DNA of 35,940 nucleotides. It comes from Firmicutes bacterium UBA2116. GTDB taxonomy: Bacteria > Bacillota > Clostridia > Tissierellales > Sedimentibacteraceae. Every line of letters begins with the position of its first letter. Within the stretch, counting starts at the first letter, position 1. Location: NCBI GenBank assembly GCA_002331025.1, contig DCYG01000028.1:9015-44954 (forward strand), given 5' to 3'. The notes beneath the pieces were generated by a model. It ran no database searches. It saw nothing but the letters and a program-made list of their open reading frames with translations, and was not told the origin of the DNA. The position numbers and the translations under genes were made by a program. Of the stretch, positions 24,382 through 33,051 are shown piece by piece.

Positions 24382-24954
24382 TTATCGTTTAACTATCGTT
24401 CTTTCTTCTGTGATTATCATATCCATCTTTATATCGTGCGGTTCTGTGGGAACCTCATCCACTACCTGAAATTCATATGCCACCGCTATAACTTTTGCAT
24501 CTTTTCTTTTTTTACTCAATATCCTGTCATAATAGCCTTTGCCAAAACCCACGCGGTTTAAACTTTCGTCAAATACAACTCCCGGAGCTATTATTAAATC
24601 TAATTCCTCTGTATTTACTTGCTTTACCTTTTCCAATACCGGTTCATAATATCCAAATGAATTTAAAGCCAAATCATCCTTTAAACTTTTTATTTCCGAC
24701 GGTATTATTTCCGTATTTTTGGTATCCGTATAAGGTATAACCACTCTTTTATGTTCTGAAAGCATTTTTTCAATTAAATCATATGTTTTTACTTCATTTT
24801 TAAATGACATATAAACAAAGACAACTTTACTGTTTTTATATTCATCTAAGGAAGTAAGCTTATCCATGATAATTTTACTTTTATGATCTGCTTCCTCCGG
24901 TTTTAACCCGTTCCTTATACTGAGTATTCTTTTTCTTAATTCTCCCTTATCCAT
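24382..24954 (-). CDS. 5-formyltetrahydrofolate cyclo-ligase
   Basis: This enzyme converts 5-formyl-THF to 5,10-methenyl-THF with ATP, recycling a folate species made as a side product of serine hydroxymethyltransferase. The 190-residue protein is of typical length. It has the substrate/ATP loop VGFGKGYYDRIL (135-146), LIAPGVVFD (about 120-129) and VYMSFKNEV. AAGGTG precedes the ATG at 24954. The gene starts 9 bp after the M50 protease stop, so the two are co-transcribed, a common pairing by chance rather than by shared pathway. Functionally it complements glyA. Confidence 0.94.
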   Translation of the reverse strand: MDKGELRKRILSIRNGLKPEEADHKSKIIMDKLTSLDEYKNSKVVFVYMSFKNEVKTYDLIEKMLSEHKRVVIPYTDTKNTEIIPSEIKSLKDDLALNSFGYYEPVLEKVKQVNTEELDLIIAPGVVFDESLNRVGFGKGYYDRILSKKRKDAKVIAVAYEFQVVDEVPTEPHDIKMDMIITEERTIVKR

Positions 24955-24963
24955 ATTTTCACC

Positions 24964-25581
24964 TTAAAAGAATATAGAAGTTAATAAGTTATATAAAAAC
25001 AGTATCGGCGGAGTAATAATTCTTCCTACCCCTCTGAACACTATTATAAGAAGCATCGCAAATCTTAGCTGATCATAATATTTGTAATAGAAGTTCCAGA
25101 CCTTGGCACCGCCTATGCTTCCTAAAATATGATGACCGTCAAGAGGCGGTATTGGTATTAAATTAAATACCATAAGCACAAGGTTAATCCATACGGTGCT
25201 TCTCAGTACCTCCCATATAATCTGTGTTGTCATTGTATACGGCATGTACATATCTGTAAGCTTCATAAGCCCTACAAATAAAAAAGCTATTAATAGGTTA
25301 GCCAGCGGACCGGCAAATGAAACTACCGCATCATCTCTTCGCGGGTTTTTAAAATTTCTTCTATTTATCATTACGGGCTTTGCCCACCCGAAGCCAAATA
25401 AAAGCAAGCACATAAATCCTAACGGATCTAAATGCTTCAATGGATTCAATGTCAGTCTCCCCTGCATCAAGGGTGTATCATCGCCCATTTTTACGGCTGC
25501 ATATCCATGTGCAAACTCATGTATTGAAATTCCGAGCAATATGCCCGGAAGTATTAATAATTTCTCCATTAAATAACTCAT
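24964..25581 (-). CDS. Site-2 protease family (M50) membrane metalloprotease
   Basis: This 205-residue polytopic protein is of the small S2P class without PDZ or CBS domains. The zinc site is His21-Glu22-x-x-His25 (HEFAHGYAAVKMGD) plus Asp149 in IPIPPLDGHHIL. Members cleave transmembrane substrates within the bilayer; the substrate is unknown here. The ATG at 25581 has AGGAGG upstream, and that site directly abuts a 60-base repeat shared with the aldo/keto reductase leader. Confidence 0.92.
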   Translation of the reverse strand: MSYLMEKLLILPGILLGISIHEFAHGYAAVKMGDDTPLMQGRLTLNPLKHLDPLGFMCLLLFGFGWAKPVMINRRNFKNPRRDDAVVSFAGPLANLLIAFLFVGLMKLTDMYMPYTMTTQIIWEVLRSTVWINLVLMVFNLIPIPPLDGHHILGSIGGAKVWNFYYKYYDQLRFAMLLIIVFRGVGRIITPPILFLYNLLTSIFF

Positions 25582-25596
25582 ATAACTCTCCTCCTG

Positions 25597-25657
25597 ACGG
25601 GGACATTCCTACTATCCAACAGAGACTCTCCCTGTGAAAAGAGATGTGTCCCCCTTC
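25597..25657 (-). repeat. GGGGACA-type imperfect inverted repeat in the M50 protease leader (copy 2)
   Basis: On the minus strand the segment runs from GGGGGACACATCTCTTTTC to TAGGAATGTCCCCGTC and is followed at once by AGGAGG and the ATG. Ends GGGGACA/TGTCCCC pair. It aligns with copy 1 at 3720-3788 along both arms and part of the loop. Confidence 0.7.
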
Positions 25658-25695
25658 CTTTTTATGGTACAGGATAAAGCTTAAGAATATCTGAA

Positions 25696-27027
25696 TTAAT
25701 CTACGTAATCGGTAGTATCCTTTACTTTATATACAATTGCCGTCTCCAGTCTTCGACCCTTGATTTCTGTAACCATTATTTTTAAGCCGTATTCTTCAAG
25801 CTCCATAGTACTGCCATCCTCCGGTATTATACCGAGTACTCCGAACACAAGTCCTCCGAATGTATCAAAATCGTCATCAGGCAAGCTGATATTCAACTCC
25901 GTTGAAACATCCTCTAAGTATGCAGATCCCTTTATCTTCCATGTATCTTCATCTATTTTTTCGATTGTCGGCGGCTCGGGATTCAAATAATCATCATCAA
26001 AATTTCCGACTATTTGTTCAAGGAGGTCATTCATTGTTATAACACCGCTCATACCGCCATATTCGTCAAATACAACAGCAAAATGGTTCCTTGTTTTCTT
26101 CATATTTTGGAAAAGAACATCCGTCCTGACTGTTTCGGGCACATAATAAGCAGATTTTATTGCTTTATTCATTATGTTTTCTCTTGATTTATCCTTCAAT
26201 CTGAAGTAATCCTTAACATTCAAAACTCCGATTATATTATCTGCGCTGCCGTCACATACGGGATATCTTGAATGCCTGCTCTTAGTCATCTTTTGTGCCC
26301 ATTCCTCATCTGTTTCATCTAACCACAAAATAGTTACCTCAGTTCTGTGAGTCATTACCTCTTCAGCAGTTTTATTATCAAATTCAAACACATTTTGAAT
26401 CATTTGTTTTTCGCTCTCATTTATAGAACCCTTTTCACTTCCCACATCCACCATCATTCTTATGTCTTCTTCGGTGACTTCTTCGTCTTCGGAATCAGGA
26501 TCTATTCCAATCAATCTTAATATTCCGTTAGTTGAAGCTGTCAAAAGCCATACTAATGGTGAGAATAATTTAGAAATGAAATCTAAAAACCCGGACATGA
26601 ATAAAGCCAATTTCTCGGCATTTTTCATACCGACTCTTTTTGGAACAAGCTCTCCGAACACAAGGGTAAAATAGGAAAGTATCAGAGTTATTATAATAAC
26701 CGAAATTGTATTGAATGTAGCTGCCGGAAAATCAAGACCGCTCTTTATCAGTATGCCTGTAAGCCTGCTGGCGAAATTGTCGGCAGCAAAGGCACTTCCA
26801 AAGAAGCCTGCCAAGGTTATTCCTACCTGAATTACCGAAAGGAAATATGATGGCTGTAATGTAAGCTTGCTTAATTTAATTGCACGCTTGTCACCTTCTG
26901 CCGCCATTTTAGCCATTCTGTTATCGTTCATTGATATGACCGCTATTTCTGCCGAAGCAAAAACAGCGTTTATAGAAATTAAAACTAATTGCAATATAAT
27001 AGGACCCCATATCGAGCCGTCTTCCAC
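25696..27027 (-). CDS. CNNM/CorC (HlyC/TlyC-like) family membrane protein with CBS domains
   Basis: The protein has about 443 residues: an N-terminal DUF21/CNNM membrane domain (about 1-180; NAVFASAEIAVISMND, VGITLAGFFGSAFA, ELVPKRVGM), a pair of CBS domains (about 190-340; VMTHRTEVTILWLDE, HFAVVFDEYGGMSGVITM) and a C-terminal CorC/HlyC domain (DTFGGLVFGVLGIIPEDGS). Such proteins are linked to Mg2+ efflux or homeostasis; the old name hemolysin is misleading. The start is GTG 27027 or TTG 27030, both downstream of AGGAGG (27037-27042). The in-frame ATG at 27096 lies inside the predicted -35 and is rejected. Confidence 0.9.
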   Translation of the reverse strand: MEDGSIWGPIILQLVLISINAVFASAEIAVISMNDNRMAKMAAEGDKRAIKLSKLTLQPSYFLSVIQVGITLAGFFGSAFAADNFASRLTGILIKSGLDFPAATFNTISVIIITLILSYFTLVFGELVPKRVGMKNAEKLALFMSGFLDFISKLFSPLVWLLTASTNGILRLIGIDPDSEDEEVTEEDIRMMVDVGSEKGSINESEKQMIQNVFEFDNKTAEEVMTHRTEVTILWLDETDEEWAQKMTKSRHSRYPVCDGSADNIIGVLNVKDYFRLKDKSRENIMNKAIKSAYYVPETVRTDVLFQNMKKTRNHFAVVFDEYGGMSGVITMNDLLEQIVGNFDDDYLNPEPPTIEKIDEDTWKIKGSAYLEDVSTELNISLPDDDFDTFGGLVFGVLGIIPEDGSTMELEEYGLKIMVTEIKGRRLETAIVYKVKDTTDYVD

Positions 27028-27067
27028 CAAAATATACCTCCTGGAAAAATTGAAAATTATTACAAAA

Positions 27068-27096
27068 ATGATACCATATATATTATACCCAGTCAA
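27068..27096 (-). promoter_or_regulatory. Promoter of the CNNM/CorC gene
   Basis: On the minus strand, TTGACT (27096-27091), a 17-base spacer and TATCAT (27073-27068). Confidence 0.6.
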
Positions 27097-27143
27097 TATT
27101 CATTTATGATAGCACATTTTTTAATGAATAATTCAATATGTTG

Positions 27144-27172
27144 TTGATATATTATAAGATATATTGTAAAAT
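27144..27172 (+). promoter_or_regulatory. Promoter of the DUF5317-like gene
   Basis: TTGATA (27144-27149), a 17-base spacer and TAAAAT (27167-27172), about 30 bp before the start codon. Confidence 0.65.
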
Positions 27173-27202
27173 TATAGTAACTCTAAATATATGGAGGAAA
27201 AC

Positions 27203-27781
27203 ATGTTTCTTGAAGCATTGGTATTAGGAATAATTATCGGTTTTTTAAGAAGAGGTAAAATTTCTCGTCTTGCTTATGTACGTTTTAATTTCAAGTTTTT
27301 GATTTTTATATCTGCATTACTTTATCTTGCTATAATTGTAATGAATTTAGGGCTCTTTGATTACAGCTCAAATTTATATTCAATATTTCTTTTAATGACA
27401 TATATTTTTACAGGTTTATTTTTAATAGCTAACCTAAGTATGAAATTTATGGTGATACCTCTTATAGGTTTAGGCGCAAATTTATTAGCATTTCTGGCAA
27501 ACAGCTTTAAATTCCCCTTATCATCGGAAGCTGCTGCAAAGCTATATGGTACGGAAATATACGAATTGCTTATCAGCGGTAAAATGTTATTTTTCACACC
27601 GGCAGAAGCAGCATCATTAAGCTTCTTAGGAAACATTATTACAATAGGAAACTGGATAATTGTAAGTGTCGGAGACTTAATAACTGCTATAGGGGTTGCA
27701 ATGGTGGTCCAATCAATTATATCGGATAAATTTATTCAAAACAGAAACAGAATCACATTTTCCAAAGATATTTTACGATAA
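27203..27781 (+). CDS. Small membrane protein, probably DUF5317 family
   Basis: This 192-residue protein has about five to six hydrophobic segments, an early basic loop (FLRRGKISRL) and conserved-looking SVGDLITAIGVAMVVQSII near the C-terminus. It resembles DUF5317 proteins of Clostridia, of unknown function. The start is ATG 27203, five bases after GGAGG. The ATG at 27191 forms part of that Shine-Dalgarno sequence and is unlikely to be used. It is a single-gene unit with its own promoter and a bidirectional terminator at 27794-27823. Confidence 0.75.
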   Translation: MFLEALVLGIIIGFLRRGKISRLAYVRFNFKFLIFISALLYLAIIVMNLGLFDYSSNLYSIFLLMTYIFTGLFLIANLSMKFMVIPLIGLGANLLAFLANSFKFPLSSEAAAKLYGTEIYELLISGKMLFFTPAEAASLSFLGNIITIGNWIIVSVGDLITAIGVAMVVQSIISDKFIQNRNRITFSKDILR

Positions 27782-27793
27782 TAAAGATACTAA

Positions 27794-27823
27794 AAAAGAA
27801 TGGTCAATTTAACCATTCTTTTA
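27794..27823. terminator. Bidirectional terminator between the DUF5317-like and SPFH genes
   Basis: AAAAGAATGGT (27794-27804) and ACCATTCTTTT (27812-27822) form an 11-bp stem with a 7-base loop. A and T runs on both sides serve both convergent genes. Confidence 0.85.
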
Positions 27824-27847
27824 TTATGTTTATCCTTATATCTTTAC

Positions 27848-28768
27848 TTATTGCTTTCCAACTTCCGTAAGTGCCGATGCAAGTCCTGCAAGACCCTGAA
27901 TATCTGACGGAACTATAATCTTAGTTGCCTGACCGTTTGCAGCTTTTTCATACGCTTCAAAACTTTTTAATGTTAATACTTCCTTATTAAGTCCCACGTC
28001 TTTTATTAACTTTAACCCTTCTGCAGTTGCTCTTTGTATACTTAATATTGCTTCCGCTTCACCCTCTGCTTCTCTTATGGAAGCTTCTTTTCTGGCTTCA
28101 GCTCTCAGTATTGTAGCTTGTTTTTCTGCTTCTGCTTCCAGAATTGCAGATTCTTTTTTACCTTGTGAAACCAAGATTGCAGCATTCTTTTGACCTTCAG
28201 CAATAAGTATTGATTCTCTCTTTTCTCTCTCTGCCTTCATTTGCTTTTCCATAGCATTTTGAATTTCTTTAGGAGGCATTATATTTTTAACTTCCACGCG
28301 ATTAATTTTAATTCCCCAAGGGTCTGTTGCTTCATCTAGTACTACGCGCATCTTCGTGTTGATTATTTCTCTTGATGTTAATGTCTGGTCCAATTCAAGA
28401 TCACCTATTATATTTCTTAATGTTGTTGAAGATAAATTTTCTATCGCAGACATTGGTCTATCTACACCGTATGCAAAAAACTTCGGATCTGTTATTTGAA
28501 AAAATATAACTGTATCAATCTGCATTGTAACATTATCCTTAGTTATAACCGGCTGAGGTGGAAAATCTACAACTTGCTCTTTCAAATTTACTTTTTTCGC
28601 TATCTTATCAATTAGCGGCACCTTTATGTGAAGTCCCACACTCCAAGTTGATTGATAAGCACCAAGACGCTCAATAACATAAGAATGTGCCTGAGGCACT
28701 ATCCTGATATTTGTTGCTAATAATGCAATTACAATGATTAAAAGAAAAGCTAAACCGATATATTCCAT
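27848..28768 (-). CDS. SPFH/Band 7 family protein (stomatin-like, paraslipin/QmcA type)
   Basis: The 306-residue protein has one N-terminal membrane anchor (about 5-20), an SPFH domain (about 22-180; VPQAHSYVIERLGAYQSTW, VDFPPQPVITKDNV, RNIIGDLELDQTLTSRE) and an Ala/Glu-rich coiled coil (about 185-260, with repeats such as EAEAEKQATILRAEARKEA), ending in a hydrophobic tail. Stomatin-like proteins oligomerise in membrane microdomains. It lies 12 bp after an NfeD gene, the conserved operon partner of this family, which supports the assignment. Confidence 0.94.
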   Translation of the reverse strand: MEYIGLAFLLIIVIALLATNIRIVPQAHSYVIERLGAYQSTWSVGLHIKVPLIDKIAKKVNLKEQVVDFPPQPVITKDNVTMQIDTVIFFQITDPKFFAYGVDRPMSAIENLSSTTLRNIIGDLELDQTLTSREIINTKMRVVLDEATDPWGIKINRVEVKNIMPPKEIQNAMEKQMKAEREKRESILIAEGQKNAAILVSQGKKESAILEAEAEKQATILRAEARKEASIREAEGEAEAILSIQRATAEGLKLIKDVGLNKEVLTLKSFEAYEKAANGQATKIIVPSDIQGLAGLASALTEVGKQ

Positions 28769-28780
28769 TCCTTACCTCCA

Positions 28781-29212
28781 TTATTTTCTTTTTACTAAGA
28801 GCTTTACACCTTTTATTTCAACTACTACAACCAATTCGTCTTTTTCGATTATTTCATCGTTTGTGGATTTTGCCGACCATATTTGTCCTCTTGCCTTTAC
28901 GGTTCCCTCGTTATTTATGTTATTGATTGTTTCAATAACCTTAACCTGTTCACCTATTAAAGAATCAGCATTTGTTCTTGATTTCCCTATTTTAAGCTTT
29001 TCAACAGCAATAGGTCTCGTCAATACCAAGGTTATAATTGATACGAACAAAAAAACCATAATTTGCACATGAAGATTTACTCCGGTCAAATATATTAACC
29101 AGGCAACTAAGGCTCCTATGGCAAACCAAATTGTTGCAAGTCCCAGTGTGGCTGCCTCTATTATAACACATACTGCAATTATAATAAGCCAAGCCCATCC
29201 AATAAAATCCAT
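28781..29212 (-). CDS. NfeD family membrane protein (short form)
   Basis: This 143-residue protein has N-terminal hydrophobic segments (about 3-70: WAWLIIIAVCVIIEAATLGL, WFAIGALVAWLIYL and another) and a C-terminal OB-fold (about 85-143: LIGEQVKVIETI, NNEGTVKARGQIWSAKS, VVVEIKGVKLLVK). Short NfeD proteins lack the ClpP-like protease part of long ones. It is paired with the SPFH gene just downstream. AAAGGAG precedes the ATG at 29212. Confidence 0.93.
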   Translation of the reverse strand: MDFIGWAWLIIIAVCVIIEAATLGLATIWFAIGALVAWLIYLTGVNLHVQIMVFLFVSIITLVLTRPIAVEKLKIGKSRTNADSLIGEQVKVIETINNINNEGTVKARGQIWSAKSTNDEIIEKDELVVVVEIKGVKLLVKRK

Positions 29213-29285
29213 AATAAGCTCCTTTAAAAGTATTCTTATTTAATTATATACCACATTTCAACTGAGGTAAACAAAAAATTAACAA

Positions 29286-30839
29286 TTAGTCAATTATGCC
29301 GCTCAGAGTCTGGTAAGGGTTAACATATGTGTTATAAATGCTGACGGCATAATGAAGGTGCGGACCGGTTGAAAATCCAGTTGTTCCCACAGTTCCTATT
29401 ATATCTTCCTTTTTTACTTTATCTCCTTTTTTAACCGATATTGAATCTAAATGGTAATATGATGTAAAAAGTCCCATCCCATGGTCTATTACAACTGTAT
29501 TGCCCGGAGACAGGAGTCCTTCCATTGCAAATGTAACTATACCGTTGTTTGGTGCTTTAATCTCCGTACCTATGGGAGCAGCAAGGTCGATCCCCGAATG
29601 TCTGGATGATGATTGTTCATTATTTACAAATCTGATTTCTGCAAAATCAGTAGTCAGTCTTCCTTCAACCGGCATAATAAATGTGCCTTCCCACAGTTTT
29701 TCAGGTTCTGATATTGTTCTGGCAGGCTTTACAAGCTGTGCAAACTCATAAATAGCTGTATTATCATTATTAGTTTCGTTCATTTCTTCTGAAACGGTCA
29801 AATATTGTGTTTTAAAGGATTTATCTTTTATTTCAAAGGATTTGAGTATTGTGTACTCTCCGATCTTTCCTTCGTTTATAATTACACTTAAGTCATATGT
29901 ACCTGATGCCGCATATAAATCAATCGGGCATATGAACATACCTCTTCCCTTATAAGGGTACATTTCCGCAGGAGTTTTGACCGTCTCTGTCTTCAAGGTA
30001 ACTGTTTCATCGGAATTCAGATTGTTTACAGAGACCAGCAGTATATTGCCCGGGTAATTATCTTTTGTTACAATCGCAGCATCTGCAGGCTTATCTACAT
30101 TTACCGTAAATCTGACAGTTTGATTGCCGTAGCTGTCTGAGTTGTCCTTTAAAAACCACTGTGCCTGACATTCAATTTCGTATTCACCGTCCACGTTCAA
30201 ATTGTTTAAAAGCTCCTGCAGATTTTTACCCGTACCGACTAGATTATCCTGAGAGAATACTCTTATTACCTGACTATCCGGAAGTCTTTCATAACCTATA
30301 TCCAATGATTCATTTCCTGTATATATTATTTCATCATTTGATTTTGATTTTATTATTCCTCCTTTTTTTGCATAATGACCGTCTATATTCTTATATGTCC
30401 ACTCATATTCTACTTCAGGAAAATAGCTTTCTTCATTATAATCTATGTAAGAATCGTAAAGAGTATTATCAATATATACATGAGAAAAATTTTCATTTAA
30501 AAACAACTGCTTTGCTGCACCGTCATTAACCTTAAAATTCTTACCGTCGTGTGATACATATATCGATTTGTCAGATACATCAAAATTCAATTTATAATGG
30601 TTTGTTGCAGAATTTTTTATTACATTTATTTCAAAAGCTGAAGCATCATCAACGTTAATTTCGGCTTTATCATTGTTATTAAGCGCCTTTAAAATAACAG
30701 CTGCATCTTCACTGTCTCCGGGAATAATTACTCTTTCACCGTTTGATAAATTTATTGCTTCTATTTCGTCAACCTTCTCATTGATACCGCAGCTCGTTAA
30801 CATTAACAGTGATAATAATACGACTAATATTTTTTTCAT
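29286..30839 (-). CDS. M23 family (LytM-type) peptidase lipoprotein
   Basis: This 517-residue secreted lipoprotein has signal MKKILVVLLSLLMLTSCG with the lipidated Cys17. Residues 18 to about 390 are a long polar region with no recognised domain, perhaps beta-rich. The C-terminal LytM domain has a complete zinc site: His414 and Asp418 (HSGIDLAAPIGTEI), with His463 in TSYYHLDS, and His494/His496 in TGPHLHYA. All metal and catalytic residues are present, so it is probably an active endopeptidase cutting peptidoglycan cross-bridges near the membrane. AAAGGAGG precedes the ATG at 30839. It is separate from the NfeD gene by about 70 bp with no clear terminator. Confidence 0.9.
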   Translation of the reverse strand: MKKILVVLLSLLMLTSCGINEKVDEIEAINLSNGERVIIPGDSEDAAVILKALNNNDKAEINVDDASAFEINVIKNSATNHYKLNFDVSDKSIYVSHDGKNFKVNDGAAKQLFLNENFSHVYIDNTLYDSYIDYNEESYFPEVEYEWTYKNIDGHYAKKGGIIKSKSNDEIIYTGNESLDIGYERLPDSQVIRVFSQDNLVGTGKNLQELLNNLNVDGEYEIECQAQWFLKDNSDSYGNQTVRFTVNVDKPADAAIVTKDNYPGNILLVSVNNLNSDETVTLKTETVKTPAEMYPYKGRGMFICPIDLYAASGTYDLSVIINEGKIGEYTILKSFEIKDKSFKTQYLTVSEEMNETNNDNTAIYEFAQLVKPARTISEPEKLWEGTFIMPVEGRLTTDFAEIRFVNNEQSSSRHSGIDLAAPIGTEIKAPNNGIVTFAMEGLLSPGNTVVIDHGMGLFTSYYHLDSISVKKGDKVKKEDIIGTVGTTGFSTGPHLHYAVSIYNTYVNPYQTLSGIID

Positions 30840-30949
30840 AGAGGCCTCCTTTTTAGTTAGTATTATTTTTAGTTTTAATTATTTTTTTTATACATTCAAA
30901 CCCTGAAATTCAATAGTATGTTTTAAGTGCTTATATTATTCTACCATAT

Positions 30950-30992
30950 AAAATAAGAAGAACCCAACAAATTATGTCGAGTTCTTTTTGAT
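30950..30992 (-). terminator. Terminator after the nucleoside transporter operon
   Basis: On the minus strand AAGAACTC (30986-30979) pairs with GGGTTCTT (30965-30958), with one G-U pair, followed by the T-rich CTTATTTTAT. It is 25 bp beyond the nupQ stop. Confidence 0.65.
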
Positions 30993-31018
30993 GAAAATAT
31001 ATTTCCAATTTATTGTTA

Positions 31019-31975
31019 TTATCGTTCTTCCCGGTAATAATTAATACCGCAGCTGGCAGGCCGCGTATTTTTCTTTGATTTACGTACAGAGGTAATAACC
31101 AGTATCAGTGCCGTTATAACAAACGGAAGCATATCGTAAAAGGCATTTGGAAATGTAAATATATCTTTCGGGAAGTAATATTTTAATACATTGAAGCCCC
31201 CAAAAATGAATGAACCAAAAATTGCCTTTACCGGACTCCATGATGCAAAAATTACAAGCGCTACCGCAATCCATCCAAGGCCGTTTACGCTGTTGCTCAT
31301 CCATACTCCGCCATTTATGATCAATGAACAGTAAGCCCCGCCTATACCACAGATACCTCCTCCCAGTAAAATATTAAAATATTTATATTTTGTAACTTTT
31401 ATACCTGCCGCGTCAGCTGATGCAGGATTTTCTCCTATGGCCCTCAGATTAAGTCCTGTCTTTGTCTTATTTAAATAGATACTAAGTATTATTGCTGTGA
31501 TTATACCGATATACACAAAAGGATTGTACTGAAAAAACAACTGTCCCAAGACCGGTATATCACTTAATCCTGATATATATATGTTCTTTATCTGCTGCGA
31601 TATTACTTCAGGAAGCTTTAAGGAATTGGTGTGTGAGTTTACAATCATATATTCACCTATGAAATTAGAAATTCCTATGCCGAAAATTGTTAACGTAAGT
31701 CCTGTTACATTTTGATCTGCCATAAATGTCACAGTAAGTACCGCATAAATTAAAGCACCCAATAAACCGGCAATAAACGCGGCCGCCAAGGCAATTAAAA
31801 AGTTATCGGTCAGATAGCCGACCATGAATCCTGCACAGGCACCCATTGACATCATGCCTTCAACACCAAGATTTAAGTGTCCCGATTTTTCATTCATAAT
31901 TTCGCCCAATGTACCGAACAAAAGAGGTGTTCCGGCAAAAACAGCCGCTGCTAAAAAATTAATAAATTTAATCAT
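31019..31975 (-). CDS. Nucleoside-type ABC transporter permease (NupQ/YufQ-like)
   Basis: This 318-residue membrane subunit of a BMP-family ABC importer has about eight to nine hydrophobic segments. Family markers are AGTPLLFGTLGEIMNEKSGH, LNLGVEGMMSMGA, TGLNLRAIGENPASADAAGI and the GLGWIAVALVIFASWSP loop. Bacillus homologues import guanosine and other nucleosides. It overlaps nupP by four bases and is the last gene of the operon. Its C-terminus is basic (RKSKKNTRP). Confidence 0.92.
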   Translation of the reverse strand: MIKFINFLAAAVFAGTPLLFGTLGEIMNEKSGHLNLGVEGMMSMGACAGFMVGYLTDNFLIALAAAFIAGLLGALIYAVLTVTFMADQNVTGLTLTIFGIGISNFIGEYMIVNSHTNSLKLPEVISQQIKNIYISGLSDIPVLGQLFFQYNPFVYIGIITAIILSIYLNKTKTGLNLRAIGENPASADAAGIKVTKYKYFNILLGGGICGIGGAYCSLIINGGVWMSNSVNGLGWIAVALVIFASWSPVKAIFGSFIFGGFNVLKYYFPKDIFTFPNAFYDMLPFVITALILVITSVRKSKKNTRPASCGINYYREER

Positions 31976-33051
31976 GACCTTGCTCCTCCTTTATTGCCAA
32001 AAACAAATTTATATCTTACGAAAAATTCACAGCCTAATATGAAAAATAAAATTATTCCCTGCAAGACTGCAGCCGAATATGTGGATAATCCATATGTTGA
32101 CTGCATTACGCTGCTCCCTTTTTCCAAGACACTGAATAAAAATGACACCAATAATATTCCTACGGGATTAAGATTGGCCAGCCATGCCACTATTATGGCA
32201 GTAAATCCAACACCGCCTGCTACAGATGCAGCCAGAGTCATATCGGAGCCGGCAGACTGTATAACACCTGTTAAACCACAAATACCACCGCTTAAAATCA
32301 TTGTTCTTAAAATAATTTTCTTAACGTTCATTCCCGCATATCGTGCCGTAGATTGACTTTCTCCCACTACGTTTATTTCGTATCCCTGCTTTGTGTATCT
32401 TAAATAAATGAATATAATTACAACTAATATTATTCCTATAATCCATCCGAACTGTATACCAAAAACCTTATCTAACTGAGCATTTGTAACGAATCTCGCT
32501 ATTTTCGGAAATCCGGAAGAGCCCGGGTCTTTCCACGGACCATCTCTCAAAAATGATATCACGTGAAGTGCAATATAATTTAGCATCAGTGTAAAAAGAG
32601 TTTCATTAGTATTAAATTTCGTTTTAAATATTGCGGGAATCAGTCCCCACAGTCCGCCCCCTATAAATCCTGCAACAAACATTATCAAGAGTAATAATCC
32701 ATGAGGTAAATTGCTGTGAAACAGTGCAAAGTATGAAGAGAATACCGCACCCATTATTATCTGACCTTCCGCCCCTATGTTCCAGAACTTCATTTTAAAG
32801 GCGAGAATAACTCCCAAGGAAGACATTAAAAGAGGAATCATAATTTTTATGGTTGCCTGTATTGCCATTTTGCTTCTGAAAGCACCTGATATAATCGTTC
32901 CGTATAATTCCACCGGATTGTAACCAATCATTATGATAAATAAGCCGCCTGCAACCAAAGCAAAAATAAATGCCATTATTCTCAATCTTAATATTTCAAA
33001 TTGAGATCTCTCTAAGTTTTTAACGGTTCTTATAAATGTCTTACTCATCAT
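31972..33051 (-). CDS. Nucleoside-type ABC transporter permease (NupP/YufP-like)
   Basis: This 359-residue permease is the partner of the NupQ-like subunit. It contains KMKFWNIGAEGQIIMGAVFS, KTKFNTNETLFTLMLNYIAL, YEINVVGESQSTARYAGMN and FTAIIVAWLANLNPVGI, all typical of the family. It overlaps the ATPase gene by 11 bases, its AAGGAG lying in the 3' end of that gene. ATG 33048 is an equally possible start, three bases downstream. Confidence 0.92.
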   Translation of the reverse strand: MMSKTFIRTVKNLERSQFEILRLRIMAFIFALVAGGLFIIMIGYNPVELYGTIISGAFRSKMAIQATIKIMIPLLMSSLGVILAFKMKFWNIGAEGQIIMGAVFSSYFALFHSNLPHGLLLLIMFVAGFIGGGLWGLIPAIFKTKFNTNETLFTLMLNYIALHVISFLRDGPWKDPGSSGFPKIARFVTNAQLDKVFGIQFGWIIGIILVVIIFIYLRYTKQGYEINVVGESQSTARYAGMNVKKIILRTMILSGGICGLTGVIQSAGSDMTLAASVAGGVGFTAIIVAWLANLNPVGILLVSFLFSVLEKGSSVMQSTYGLSTYSAAVLQGIILFFILGCEFFVRYKFVFGNKGGARS

